Assembly (NCBI RefSeq): GCF_002240415.1
Contig: NZ_CP020028.1
Span: 4,613,501-4,677,500, forward strand
Direction: 5' to 3'
Length of the DNA stretch: 64,000 nucleotides
DNA from: Paenibacillus kribbensis
Lineage (GTDB): Bacteria; Bacillota; Bacilli; Paenibacillales; Paenibacillaceae
Shown here: one piece after another, positions 44,137-53,453 of the stretch
How the letters are laid out: each line of letters begins with the position of its first letter
Position numbering within the stretch: the first letter of the stretch is position 1
Program-made: the position numbers and the translations under genes
The notes under the pieces: generated by a model
Seen by the model: the letters and a program-made list of their open reading frames with translations, nothing else
What the model was told of the DNA's origin: nothing
Database searches by the model: none

Positions 44137-45420
44137 ATGGAAAAGCAAACAGATGTGTTAGGTCAGCAACAAGGGACCCTGCTTCAGGCATGGTCTCTCA
44201 TTCGCCAAGAATGGGCGTTAAAATGTAGAGCCACACAAGGATCACGACTCCAGCATATCGTAGAACATTTTCGCACCTTTTGTCAGTTCGCTCGGCAAAA
44301 GCAGCTAGAAGGTCCTAAAGGCAATATTGGCTACATCACCTATTCCATGCTGCGCACCACATGGCTTGAGCAAAAGCCTGTTTATCTCGTCGAGGCTACG
44401 GACGCCTTATGGATGCTGGATGCTGAGCCCATTGCGTCGGAGTACGATGCAGGTTGGGTCTTTTCCTATTGGACTCATCTACGTGAACAGCTTTTGGCCG
44501 AAGCATTGAAACAGCAGATATCTCTGTCCGGGCTAGAATTGGAACAGATCATGCTGGAAGCAGCGGGATATCTTCATACGATGATCGTTAGCCTGATTCG
44601 GCAGGCAATGAAACAAGCAGTTGCTTTACCAGAGTTTCAGGCGCTGGATCGTGAAGAGACTTTTGAGATTCGGGTCGGAGAGTATATGGATCACAGCGTA
44701 TCTGTGTACCGGGAAGATCACAAACCAATGGATGCGAACGTAATCAAGTCTTGGCTGGAGGAAAAAGAAGAGGGGGCCTACAGCTACCAAACGCTGACCC
44801 AAGTCGATCTATCCGGTGGAGATTACAGTTCGCTGGATTTTCGCTATACAGCCTTTCGCCAGATCAGGATGGAACATAGTCGATTGCATAGCTGCATTCT
44901 CGCAGGAACTGTGTGGCAAGGGACTCAGCTGGATGGAACCGACTTTTCATACAGCCTGCTTCATGGAGTCGATTTTAGTGGTTGCTCCTTGCAAGAGGCT
45001 ATACTGGACGCTGTTTCCGGGAATAGCGAATATGGTGGTTCAGGTGCTTGGCTGGACTGGGAGCCATTAGGATGGGATGGAGTCAATTTTACAGGAGCGA
45101 GTTTACAGGAAGCCAGCTTTCAACATGCTCAGCTTCAGGGGGCCGTTTTCCAGGACAGCTCGCTACAAAGAGCTTTATTTATTGGAGCGGATCTGACAGA
45201 CACCTGCTTTGTGGGGGCCGATATAACGGGTGCTTCCTTCACAGACGCTTGCTTAGTAAGAGCTGATTTTACAGGGGCAAAGATCAACCGGGTAAGCTTT
45301 ACAGAGGAACAATTAAGCCAAGCTATAGGTCTCGCTGTGGAAGCACCTCCTCCGTCCCATCCTCGTCTTAAGGCTATACAGGCAACAGATACGGTGAGTA
45401 AAGGAGACCGGATACATTGA
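44137..45420 (+). CDS. Pentapeptide-repeat protein of the spike cassette
   Basis: A 427-residue protein. The first 215 residues are mostly helical and unassigned (LQAWSLIRQEWALKCR; LEQIMLEAAGYLHTMIVSL). From about 220 to 405 there are A(D/N)LxG-type pentapeptide repeats (QVDLSGGDYSSLDFRYTAF; ALFIGADLTDTCFVGADI) forming a right-handed beta-helix. Pentapeptide proteins occur in type VI secretion islands as adaptors or effector parts, so a loading-platform or cargo role is possible. RBS AAGGATG. Next gene overlaps by four bases. Confidence 0.8.
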   Translation: MEKQTDVLGQQQGTLLQAWSLIRQEWALKCRATQGSRLQHIVEHFRTFCQFARQKQLEGPKGNIGYITYSMLRTTWLEQKPVYLVEATDALWMLDAEPIASEYDAGWVFSYWTHLREQLLAEALKQQISLSGLELEQIMLEAAGYLHTMIVSLIRQAMKQAVALPEFQALDREETFEIRVGEYMDHSVSVYREDHKPMDANVIKSWLEEKEEGAYSYQTLTQVDLSGGDYSSLDFRYTAFRQIRMEHSRLHSCILAGTVWQGTQLDGTDFSYSLLHGVDFSGCSLQEAILDAVSGNSEYGGSGAWLDWEPLGWDGVNFTGASLQEASFQHAQLQGAVFQDSSLQRALFIGADLTDTCFVGADITGASFTDACLVRADFTGAKINRVSFTEEQLSQAIGLAVEAPPPSHPRLKAIQATDTVSKGDRIH

Positions 45421-45947
45421 GATATTTTCGACTCATGGTGGACGAGCGCGTCAAGCATCGGGTGGAGCCTGCTTCCCTGTCTCCATTGCAGGTGGAGGAT
45501 ATTCTTTCGGATAGCAGAACTCAGGCGGAGGACACTCCCTTGTTTTTAGCTGTACATACAGATTCACGGACCGTATATCCGGATTTTCTGGAGTTCCCTT
45601 TGCCGCTGGTTTCAGATTCGATGAAAGCATTATTGGAGAAATATATGCCGGGATTAGAATGGAAAGCAGCTATACTTACCGATTTTCAGCAGGCCAGACA
45701 GGACGTGTACTGGGTACTGCGTCCTCCGGTGGTGGATTGTCTTTCCTCAAAAACCGAGTGGTATCCCGACCATACCTTAAAGCACTTGGTACTTAGACAC
45801 GAGAAAATCGAGCCCTCGATATTTCGGATTGCCGGTTTAATGGAAGCCCATATCTATATCAATCTCGCAGTGGCTGAAAGTCTGCTGCGTCGTCCATTTA
45901 CAGGAGTTCGAGTGCAAAAATTAGAGATGGCAACTAAGGAGGAATAA
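45417..45947 (+). CDS. Imm11 (DUF1629)-like protein, possible immunity
   Basis: A 176-residue protein with TTG start overlapping the previous stop (TTGA), after AAAGGAG. The blocks YPDFLEFPLPLVSDSMKALL, YWVLRPPVVDCLS, FRIAGLMEAHIYINLAVAES and LLRRPFTGVRV resemble the immunity MXAN_0049/Imm11 family (PF07791), cytosolic proteins near polymorphic toxins. If correct, it should neutralise a cassette 1 effector, but no classical toxin domain is visible there; the pentapeptide or PAAR-like protein would be the candidate. An ATG at 45435 is an alternative start. Confidence 0.6.
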   Translation: MRYFRLMVDERVKHRVEPASLSPLQVEDILSDSRTQAEDTPLFLAVHTDSRTVYPDFLEFPLPLVSDSMKALLEKYMPGLEWKAAILTDFQQARQDVYWVLRPPVVDCLSSKTEWYPDHTLKHLVLRHEKIEPSIFRIAGLMEAHIYINLAVAESLLRRPFTGVRVQKLEMATKEE

Positions 45948-45951
45948 CAGG

Positions 45952-46368
45952 ATGGAAGAAGCAAGTGTGCAGCCTGGAACAGGCGCGAAAAAAAGCTACG
46001 TCGTGGCAGGTGCGATTTTAAGCTGCAGCTACGGTACACAGCCTACCCGTTTGAAGCGCCCTTTTAGCCACGGGGTGTATGTCAAAAATAAAGCACAGAT
46101 GAATATTGGAGATTACGTGCCAGGGGTAAACATCAAATCTTTTGGTAATTGCTCCAGTCCACTCAATCCGGCTGTACAAGCCAGTCAGATGGTTGATATT
46201 TATGGGGTAAAAAAGGCCCCATGCGTTCCTGTCCTTACGATGCCTTGGCTAAACGGGAAAAGCGACATGAGAATTGAAGGCCAACCCGCTCTAACGCAAA
46301 ACTGTACTCATCAGTGTCTGTATTGCGGACATATTCAAATCGAAAATGACGGTCAGGAGCTGGATTAA
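45952..46368 (+). CDS. DUF4280 PAAR-like spike-tip protein
   Basis: A 138-residue Cys-rich protein. VVAGAILSCSYGTQPT, then GNCSSPLNPAVQASQ, KKAPCVPVLTMPWLNG, GQPALTQNCTHQCLYCG are DUF4280 hallmarks. The family is regarded as PAAR-like: a conical tip that caps a VgrG trimer, with the Cys and His likely binding metal. No toxin extension follows the tip domain. GGAGG is nine bases before the ATG. Last gene of cassette 1. Confidence 0.85.
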   Translation: MEEASVQPGTGAKKSYVVAGAILSCSYGTQPTRLKRPFSHGVYVKNKAQMNIGDYVPGVNIKSFGNCSSPLNPAVQASQMVDIYGVKKAPCVPVLTMPWLNGKSDMRIEGQPALTQNCTHQCLYCGHIQIENDGQELD

Positions 46369-46429
46369 CGGTTGTTACTTACCCACTTTTCAGGAGCTGG
46401 ATTTTGCAAAATCCCCGGATAAAAACCAA

Positions 46430-46470
46430 ATGCGCTGGTGAGAGAACGGCTATCTTCTTCACCAACGCAT
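46430..46470. terminator. Stem-loop after cassette 1
   Basis: ATGCGCTGGTGA pairs with TCACCAACGCAT (one mismatch) between converging cassette 1 and selO. It lacks a T tract, so termination is uncertain. A 14-base direct repeat TCAGGAGCTGGATT lies just before it (46353 and 46390). Confidence 0.5.
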
Positions 46471-46503
46471 GAAATAGGTTATCCTCAAATGGCTCACTTC
46501 ACA

Positions 46504-47982
46504 TCAGGTACCGCAAAAGGTTCGGTATGTGCAGCTGGATTCCTCAGGCAATGTAGCGTAAGTCTCCTGTTCGTCAGAGTAGGCATACGGGTTTGAAAGA
46601 ACTCCAAGAAGCTGCTCCATCACACGATAGTCTTCTCGTTCCACCGCAGCCTCCAGCGCCTCTTCTACCCTGTGGTTGCGCGGGATGATGGCGGGATTGC
46701 TGCTGCGCATCAGTTGATGATCGGAGGCTTGTGACTCCTGCTGTCTGCCCAATCTCGCCTGCCATTGCTCATGCCACTGGGTAAATTCCGCAGTGTTGTA
46801 CAGGACCGTATCCTCGGGCTTGTCCAAAGTTAGGGCACGGAAGGTATTGGTGTAGTCCGCACGATACTTCTGCATCATGCCAAGAAGGTCTTTAATCAGG
46901 GATTCGTCCTGCGGCTCTTCGTTAAAAATCCCGAGCTTCGCTCTCATTCCCGCGAGCCAATGATGGTGAAACATTTTTGCAAAATCTGAAATCGCATCCT
47001 CGGCCAGTTTGACAGCCTGCTCCCTGTTGTCATGCAGCAGCGGCAAGAGGGTCTCCGCAAATCTTGCGAGATTCCATGCGGCAATGTGCGGTTGATTGGT
47101 ATAAGCGTAGCGGCCCTGAATATCAATGGAACTGAATACGGTCTCAGGGTCATAGGTATCCATGAAGGCACAAGGGCCGTAATCAATGGTTTCCCCGCTA
47201 AGGGTCATGTTATCAGTGTTCATCACCCCGTGAATAAAACCAACAAGCTGCCATTTGGCAATCAGCTCGGCCTGACGTTTGATCACTGCCTGAAGCAGGG
47301 AAAGGTAGCGGTTTTCGTCAGCGACAACTTCCGGATAATGCCTTTCCAATGTGTAATCAGCCAAGAGTCGAAGATTTTGGGTAGTCCCCCATGCTGCGAC
47401 GTATTGGAAGGTGCCGACGCGAAGATGACTGGCTGCCACACGAGTCAGAACCGCACCAGGCAGCTCGGTTTCCCGGATGATCGACTCACCCGTTGTTACC
47501 ACCGCCAAACTGCGGGTGGTAGCAATACCTAGCGCATGCATCGCTTCACTAATGATGTATTCGCGGAGCATCGGCCCAAGTGCCGCCCGACCATCACCAC
47601 CGCGGGAGTATGGCGTTCTGCCTGAACCCTTGAGTTGAATATCAACTCGCTCCCCCGAGGGAGTAATCTGTTCGCCAAGCAGCAAAGCACGACCGTCTCC
47701 CAACATGTTAAAATGCCCAAATTGATGGCCTGCGTAGGCTTGGGCAAGGGGCGCAGCCCCCTCGGGAACCCGATTGCCGGCAAGCACTGCAACTTCATCC
47801 TTTTGCTGCAGCATTGAATCGTTCAACCCCAGCGATGCTGCCAACGGATGATTAAAAATAATCAGCTTTGGTGAGCGAACAGGGTTGGGGCTGAGCCTTG
47901 TAAACAATGATTCCGGCAAACGAGAATAACTATTGTCGAAGTTCCATCCTGTTTTATCTGCTATTTCTTTTTTCTCCGTCAT
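46504..47982 (-). CDS. selO: Protein adenylyltransferase SelO (YdiU/UPF0061)
   Basis: A 492-residue pseudokinase-fold enzyme that transfers AMP to protein Ser/Thr/Tyr. The flipped-ATP site has [27 protein letters not shown] and [13 protein letters not shown]; the metal-binding Asn and Asp are in [19 protein letters not shown] and FMDTYDP. The C-terminus ends YRTFCGT, placing a Cys four residues from the end, as in the conserved SelO tail. AAGGAG precedes the ATG. Single gene. Confidence 0.9.
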   Translation of the reverse strand: MTEKKEIADKTGWNFDNSYSRLPESLFTRLSPNPVRSPKLIIFNHPLAASLGLNDSMLQQKDEVAVLAGNRVPEGAAPLAQAYAGHQFGHFNMLGDGRALLLGEQITPSGERVDIQLKGSGRTPYSRGGDGRAALGPMLREYIISEAMHALGIATTRSLAVVTTGESIIRETELPGAVLTRVAASHLRVGTFQYVAAWGTTQNLRLLADYTLERHYPEVVADENRYLSLLQAVIKRQAELIAKWQLVGFIHGVMNTDNMTLSGETIDYGPCAFMDTYDPETVFSSIDIQGRYAYTNQPHIAAWNLARFAETLLPLLHDNREQAVKLAEDAISDFAKMFHHHWLAGMRAKLGIFNEEPQDESLIKDLLGMMQKYRADYTNTFRALTLDKPEDTVLYNTAEFTQWHEQWQARLGRQQESQASDHQLMRSSNPAIIPRNHRVEEALEAAVEREDYRVMEQLLGVLSNPYAYSDEQETYATLPEESSCTYRTFCGT

Positions 47983-48086
47983 AGCGTCTCCTTTTTCCGT
48001 TGTAGTATCTCAGGCTTCACCAGTTTAGTTTTTACTTCCGTCCATTTATTATCCACTATTCCCCATACTATTCTGCTCTTTAGCGG

Positions 48087-48118
48087 AAAAAGGCAGCCGA
48101 ATCATTCGGTTGCCTTTT
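48087..48118. terminator. Terminator of the GNAT gene
   Basis: AAAAGGCAGCCGAA pairs with TTCGGTTGCCTTTT around a three-base loop. Confidence 0.88.
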
Positions 48119-48174
48119 CATTTTTGATTATTAAAATATCGTTATCCAGGAGCATAGTAGCGCCTCGCCGCTTA

Positions 48175-49044
48175 CTACATCTTATTAAGAGTGGTCACAT
48201 AATAATGAGACTCAGCAGAAATCTCAAACCCTGCCGATTGGTAGAGGCTCAAAGCACGTCTGTTTTGAGTAACTACCCCCAGGCGTATCCGAGTGCACTG
48301 CTTGCTGAGCAAGAGACTGACTACATAATCCAGAATTTCACGGCCATATCCTTTGCCTTGGTATGCTGGAAGCACACAGAAATCATGAATAACGGCTATA
48401 TCCGTATCAACGTGATTAACCCTGATCATTCCAACCGTCGTCAAGCCGTCCACAGCGATGTAGGTAACACGTTCAGGCTCTCTTGTATGTGTAAAATAAT
48501 TCCTTGTCCAAGCTTCTGAATCCCCAAAGGCTTGTGATGAACAGGTAACCATAAAATCAAAATCATCAGCTTCTTCTAATCGCAAAATTAAGCCGGGGCG
48601 ACGTAATGTAGGGGTCTGGGGCCGAGCCAAATTCATGGAGAATTCTGCTGTGCTAAAATCCCCGCCCAAATGCCTTATGCAATCGATACCAGGCCTGGAA
48701 TTGGATGGAACCCTAAAGCGGCAAGTTTGGATACCCTGAATTTGCATCTCTGCTGCAGCGCTTTCCATTAAGCAGCCGAATACACCTTGGCGGCGATAGT
48801 CCGGATGAACCATACCGTTCATATTAGCTTCGATTCCATCCGAGGTATACCAACTGAGAAAACCAACGAATTGGTTGTCGCTTTGGCACAGGAAGGCTTG
48901 ATCTCCACCGTTTTCCTTAAGGCTTTCCAGGCCCATTCTCAAGCTTGATTCGTCGAATTCCTTACACTGTTGTTCTAACATTCGAATTTGCGCAATTTGG
49001 TGACTTGAAAAGTCATTCATTTTCGTAATTTTATATTTTTGCAT
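48175..49044 (-). CDS. GNAT acetyltransferase with two GNAT-like halves
   Basis: A 289-residue protein, about twice one GNAT domain. The N-terminal half has MVHPDYRRQGVFGCLMESA, the C-terminal half has VLPAYQGKGYGREILDYVV and YQSAGFEISAESHYY. Both are acetyl-CoA-binding motif A, so it is a tandem GNAT protein. Substrate unknown. Ribosome site is weak; ATG 49044 or 49020 could start it. Monocistronic. Confidence 0.83.
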   Translation of the reverse strand: MQKYKITKMNDFSSHQIAQIRMLEQQCKEFDESSLRMGLESLKENGGDQAFLCQSDNQFVGFLSWYTSDGIEANMNGMVHPDYRRQGVFGCLMESAAAEMQIQGIQTCRFRVPSNSRPGIDCIRHLGGDFSTAEFSMNLARPQTPTLRRPGLILRLEEADDFDFMVTCSSQAFGDSEAWTRNYFTHTREPERVTYIAVDGLTTVGMIRVNHVDTDIAVIHDFCVLPAYQGKGYGREILDYVVSLLLSKQCTRIRLGVVTQNRRALSLYQSAGFEISAESHYYVTTLNKM

Positions 49045-49228
49045 GTTGGTTGTGGTTGCCTCATCAAGAAGGAAACACGCAGTTTAAGGACGAGTAGGCG
49101 CTATCCTTCTATATACTGTCCGTTTTTTGTTCATGGTTACCATTGGGACCACCTCCTTGATATCTTATTACTACAATTTAAACTTAATATTAATACAAAT
49201 CAATATCATCCCGACTACCTTTTCGGCA

Positions 49229-49723
49229 TTACTCCCTTTTGTTCAATAGTTCCAACTCCATAAACACATCCGCTCTTACATATGGCATGGGTCCGATTCG
49301 CTCAACAGGAACATGTTTGAACCCAACCGATTCGTAAAGATGAACAGCATTCGGTAGCTTGGTGCTACTGCCCAAAAAGAGCGATGTTGCACCAAGCTCG
49401 CGTGCGCGGTCGATGGCGGCATCGATGATTCTCCGTCCGTATCCGCGTCCCCGCGACCCGGGTGTAACGCTCATCTTCGATAGCTCGAACACGCCAGCTC
49501 CGCTCGGGACGAGGGCAACGCATCCGACGATCGAATCTCCAGCACGAGCGATGAGCACATCTCCTCCTCTGTTCACGATATTCTCCACCGGGTTATCAAG
49601 GATAACCCGATCCTCCTCTTCAATCGTGAAGAAACGAGTGATCCATTCCTCGTTAAGAGTTTTAAAGGCATGAGCTTCGTTGGTCGTCTTCATCGAAGTG
49701 ATCGTGAGTACTGTTTCGAGCAT
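49229..49723 (-). CDS. GNAT family N-acetyltransferase
   Basis: A 164-residue acetyltransferase. Motif A is MSVTPGSRGRGYGRRIIDAA, followed by LFLGSSTKLPNAVHLYESVGF. The C-terminal Tyr/His pattern fits small-molecule or amine acetyltransferases. GAGGAGG precedes the ATG at 49723. Divergent from a LysR gene, which may regulate it. Confidence 0.86.
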   Translation of the reverse strand: MLETVLTITSMKTTNEAHAFKTLNEEWITRFFTIEEEDRVILDNPVENIVNRGGDVLIARAGDSIVGCVALVPSGAGVFELSKMSVTPGSRGRGYGRRIIDAAIDRARELGATSLFLGSSTKLPNAVHLYESVGFKHVPVERIGPMPYVRADVFMELELLNKRE

Positions 49724-49841
49724 GATATGTTTCCTCCTCTTGTATGCTTTACTCCACTGTAGAAAAAAACGAACGATTGATCAATGTCGATTTTCATATT
49801 AAGATCATAGATACTATCTATGATTGGACGGTGACAACCCA

Positions 49842-50708
49842 ATGGAACATCGGTTATTGACCTATTTTTTAATGGTCTGCGAGGAGCTTCATTTTACGCG
49901 GGCGGCCGAAAGACTGTCGATCAGCCAGCCAACGCTCAGCCACCAAATCCAGCTGCTAGAGCACCAGCTAGGCATGCCGTTGTTTACCCGTATTGGCAAG
50001 AAGGTTTATTTGTCCGAGGCTGGGCACATTTTGCGGAGCCACGCGTTAAACGCCTTTCACGAATTGGATCAAGCTCGGGCCGCCATCGAAGAACTGCGAG
50101 GCATGAAGCGAGGCCGCCTGCGGATCGGCTGTGCGGGCAATCATTTACTTCTGCCTGCCATCGCTGCGTTTCATCGGCAATATCCAGAGATTGAACTGTC
50201 GGTCCAGGAACTGGCGACCGAAGAAGTTAAGAAGGAACTGCTAACCAATCGGATTGATCTTGGTATTGTCTATCTACCGCTGGATCACGAACAGCTAGAG
50301 AGCATTGAGCTGTTCGAGGACGAGTTGCAATTGGTCGTCGCAGCAGGGCACCCGCTCGCTGCAGCAGATACCGTCCCCCTCGCAGAGCTTCAGGCGCATC
50401 CCTTTGCCATGCTCCAGCCCAAGTTTCTCGTACGTCAGTTCTTCAACCAGTATTGTGAGAGCGCTGGCTTCCACGTCAAGCCGATCTTGGAGCTCTCCAC
50501 TTTGGAGTCGCTGCTGCAGGTCGCGATAACAGGTGTTGGCGCAGCCGTGCTGCCACGCTCCTATCTCCAAACAGTTAATTTGCCTGCCATCACCAAAATC
50601 AGCCTCAGAGATCCTGCTCCTACACGGAAGATCGGTCTGGTTTATCGCAAAACCTCCTATCTCAGTACTGCAATGAAGACGTTCATCACCCAAATAACGG
50701 TGCAATAA
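49842..50708 (+). CDS. LysR-type transcriptional regulator (CynR-like)
   Basis: A 288-residue LysR regulator. The HTH is MEHRLLTYFLMVCEELHFTR then LSISQPTLSHQIQLLEHQLG. The effector domain follows with RGRLRIGCAGNHLLLPAI and VAAGHPLAAADTVPL. It resembles the CynR/CysB-like branch, but the ligand is unknown. The ATG at 49842 is preferred; a TTG at 49824 opens the frame. Divergent from the GNAT gene. Confidence 0.85.
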   Translation: MEHRLLTYFLMVCEELHFTRAAERLSISQPTLSHQIQLLEHQLGMPLFTRIGKKVYLSEAGHILRSHALNAFHELDQARAAIEELRGMKRGRLRIGCAGNHLLLPAIAAFHRQYPEIELSVQELATEEVKKELLTNRIDLGIVYLPLDHEQLESIELFEDELQLVVAAGHPLAAADTVPLAELQAHPFAMLQPKFLVRQFFNQYCESAGFHVKPILELSTLESLLQVAITGVGAAVLPRSYLQTVNLPAITKISLRDPAPTRKIGLVYRKTSYLSTAMKTFITQITVQ

Positions 50709-50751
50709 TCTTGACGCATTCTAAAAGGCACATAATCTTGTTGAACTCAAA

Positions 50752-51387
50752 TCATTCCCAGACATTATGATGTATTAGGTTATTTAGATTTCGACGTCTC
50801 TCCCAATTCACTTGCTCTAGGATTGGTTTTGTAGGATAAACATCCGTATATCCTAATGAAATCAAAGCAATAGGGTCAATATGTGGCGGAATATTTAGTA
50901 TTTCTCGTACATCTGTTTTCTTGTAAAAACTAACCCATCCCATAGCTATTCCTTCTGCATAAGACGCCAACCACATATTTTGGATACAACAGGCGACGGA
51001 TAGAATATCTGTTTCAGGAATAGAATTTCGTCCAATTACATGTCCGCCACCTCTTGTGGGATCACATGTAATACAGATTGTTATTGGTGCTTCCCTTATC
51101 CCCTCTAATTTTAGCGAGAGAAATCTTGTCTTTTTTTCATCTTCATAGTGTATGGACAATGCTTGTATTTCTTTATGACATGCATGCGCCAATCGTTCTT
51201 TAACCCCTTGAGAGTCAATGACAATAAAATCCCAAGGTTGCATAAAACCAACGGAAGGTGCATGGTGACCAGCCATTAATATGTTGTTTAACTTATCTTT
51301 GGATATGGGTTTTCCATTAAAGGATCGAATATCTCTCCTTTCAAAAATAGCTTTAAATATACCTTCTCTTTCAGAATCATTTAACAA
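50752..51387 (-). CDS. bluB: BluB-like 5,6-dimethylbenzimidazole synthase
   Basis: A 211-residue nitroreductase-fold flavoenzyme. The block HHAPSVGFMQPWDFIVID and DPTRGGGHVIGRNSIPETD, then CCIQNMWLASYAEGIAMGW, are BluB hallmarks; the enzyme cuts FMN with O2 to form the lower ligand of cobalamin. No cobalamin gene or riboswitch is adjacent. The start is TTG at 51387, eight bases after AAGGGAGG. Occurrence in Paenibacillus is uncommon enough to note. Confidence 0.82.
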   Translation of the reverse strand: MLNDSEREGIFKAIFERRDIRSFNGKPISKDKLNNILMAGHHAPSVGFMQPWDFIVIDSQGVKERLAHACHKEIQALSIHYEDEKKTRFLSLKLEGIREAPITICITCDPTRGGGHVIGRNSIPETDILSVACCIQNMWLASYAEGIAMGWVSFYKKTDVREILNIPPHIDPIALISLGYTDVYPTKPILEQVNWERRRNLNNLIHHNVWE

Positions 51388-51456
51388 TTTAATTCCTCCC
51401 TTAAAACAAAAATCCCCAGCCTAAATAAGACTGAGAATACACCAGTACTCAAATGA

Positions 51457-51640
51457 TTATAACAGGGCTTTAGACTCAAGTTTACATTGAAATAGGTTTT
51501 TTATGTGATTTGCAATTTCATGATCAAAACCTTTTCTGATATATACCTTCATAAAGAGCTCCCGCGCATATATTTCACGATTCGAACCTCTACTCCGATT
51601 CAGCAATACAGTTATTCCTAGAATAATCTCACCACAAATT
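51457..51640 (-). pseudogene. Open frame without a start, possible gene remnant
   Basis: About 60 codons on the minus strand are open (GITVLLNRSRGSNREIYARE; VYIRKGFDHEIANHIKNLF) and end at TAA 51457, but no start with a ribosome site exists. It may be the tail of a decayed gene. No family recognised. Confidence 0.25.
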
Positions 51641-51648
51641 CTTTAAGG

Positions 51649-52299
51649 TTACCTTGCCTTAACAGGCTTCATCTCAGGGAATTTCCGTTGATACGTTTTA
51701 AATAACACATACTTTTGTAAACCTTTGGATTGATGTAAGGCTTGTTGTGCCAGTTCAGCTGCTGCATGATGATTTGATTTCAACTCCAATTCGGAGAGAA
51801 GTGCGTTTCTCATCCAAGGCGTTGGAATCTCGTGAATGATTTTGAGAGCTTCCGCATTATTTCCTTCTTCCATACACACGATGGCTCGATAGTAATTTTT
51901 ATATGCCAGTGGTTTGATGAACTCGATTTCTTCTTTAACCGTCAGGATTTCTTTTTTATAGAAAGCAAAAACGGTTTTATATAACGCTTGTTTGTGAATT
52001 CCCTTATACTTTTGGAGCAATAGTCGGATTGAGTCTTCTACTTCTTCATCGATTTCATGGGCTAGAGCATAAAATAGATGGTATTCTGGCTTGCTCTTAT
52101 TCGACATTAAAAACTTCTCTATTCTCTTCAAATTAGAATCCCATAATACAGTAAAAAGAATAGGCACATATAGTATCAAAAACATCAGGATAAAAATGAT
52201 TACAAAAGCTAGCACATTATTGACATGTAAATGATCCATAATCATCCACATTAAAATGACAAATGCGAATATGACAAAATTTCTTATATTCCAGATCAT
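51649..52299 (-). CDS. Membrane-anchored helical protein of unknown function
   Basis: A 216-residue protein. Two hydrophobic helices at the N-terminus (about 7-24 FVIFAFVILMWMIMD; about 28-52 NVLAFVIIFILMFLILYVP) are followed by a soluble helical region with repeat-like helices (YYRAIVCMEEGNNAEALKII; LSELELKSNHHAAAELAQQA) that look like TPR units. The ATG at 52299 follows AAGGGGAAG. Orphan gene; inner-membrane scaffold is a guess. Confidence 0.65.
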   Translation of the reverse strand: MIWNIRNFVIFAFVILMWMIMDHLHVNNVLAFVIIFILMFLILYVPILFTVLWDSNLKRIEKFLMSNKSKPEYHLFYALAHEIDEEVEDSIRLLLQKYKGIHKQALYKTVFAFYKKEILTVKEEIEFIKPLAYKNYYRAIVCMEEGNNAEALKIIHEIPTPWMRNALLSELELKSNHHAAAELAQQALHQSKGLQKYVLFKTYQRKFPEMKPVKAR

Positions 52300-52329
52300 A
52301 TAGCTTCCCCTTTTCATGCTGTTAAACAT

Positions 52330-52726
52330 GTTGATTTGTCTTATCGGGGTTAATTCAACAAATTTGAATGTAATTCCTTCTTTTTCCTAAAAAGTAGGAT
52401 CTATATGGCGAACATCACGAAAATAGGGAACAAGCGGTAATACCCCATTTCCTATATATATTCCGGCTTCCCCTTCCAACTCAGCCTCGTAAAACAAGTA
52501 CATAAGCTGTTATTCATTTAAATATAAAGACATAAAAAATACCCATAAATAAATATGAGTATTCATTCGAAATGATAAGATATTAATGCTTCTTATCTCA
52601 ATATATTACTACTACGCACTCCACATGCCTTGAACGGTCAAAAACGATGCCGCTTGAACCTGGTGGGGTCTTGGAGGCAAGGTGTCTTTTTTAAATCCAC
52701 TACAATCTACAAATATAGCTATACTC
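52330..52726. other. AT-rich intergenic region
   Basis: No gene supported. It includes a weak minus-strand terminator for the TetR gene (AATACTCAT pairing with ATGGGTATT then six T, 52534-52563). Nothing else recognised. Confidence 0.5.
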
Positions 52727-53305
52727 CTAAAAACCAACCGTTTTTACAGGGCCAATCACTAATAGTTTTATGAATTCTTCAGCGATGAAGTTTGATGAAT
52801 ATTTCATGTTTTGGTTCAGCCACCATCGTATCACTGACATATACAAAGATGTCATCCATTCTAAGAACAAATCCCGAGATATTAAGATATTACCCGGGAA
52901 GCTGCCATCCATTTTTCTGATGAGGGTTTGCTGAAACTTTTGATTAATCTCTATCATCTGCGGATCATTAAGCAGTACCTTGTATAGCACCGCATCATCT
53001 TCCACGACTTTAAGAATTACACGAATATTTTCTTTAAAGCTGTTATATTCTAGTTTTCCATCAACAATATGCGTTTCAGGTGCTACCAATTCTATGATAT
53101 TAGCCAACGCTTGGTCCGCCGTTTTTTGCAGCAAATCATACTTGTCAACATAGTGTAAATAAAAGGTAGAACGATTAACCATAGCTGCATTCGCAATCTC
53201 CTGAACGGTAATAGCCTCAAATCCACTCTTATCCAGCAAATCAATAAATGCATCCCGAATTACTTTTTGTGTTTTTATAATACGTAAGTCCTTTTTTCGA
53301 ATCAT
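52727..53305 (-). CDS. TetR/AcrR family transcriptional regulator
   Basis: A 192-residue regulator. The HTH is AFIDLLDKSGFEAITVQEIA then NRSTFYLHYVDKYDLL, typical TetR. The C-terminal ligand domain (about 60-190) resembles the TetR_C_33/DUF-type tail of dhaS-like regulators. AGGAGG precedes the ATG. Divergent from an alpha/beta hydrolase gene that it probably controls. Confidence 0.87.
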   Translation of the reverse strand: MIRKKDLRIIKTQKVIRDAFIDLLDKSGFEAITVQEIANAAMVNRSTFYLHYVDKYDLLQKTADQALANIIELVAPETHIVDGKLEYNSFKENIRVILKVVEDDAVLYKVLLNDPQMIEINQKFQQTLIRKMDGSFPGNILISRDLFLEWMTSLYMSVIRWWLNQNMKYSSNFIAEEFIKLLVIGPVKTVGF

Positions 53306-53453
53306 TTTAATACCTCCTGTCTACTATATACATAATAATCATCATATATGAGATTCGTGTCGTATAAGCAACAAATCCCTATATGTCAATGATTGAAGAC
53401 TATTACACAAGAATATTATGCTGTATTCATACTTATTTGAAAGGAGTTTTAAT

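Noticed and set aside
51388..51648. Cobalamin riboswitch before bluB
   Set aside because: No B12-box or kissing-loop core was seen.
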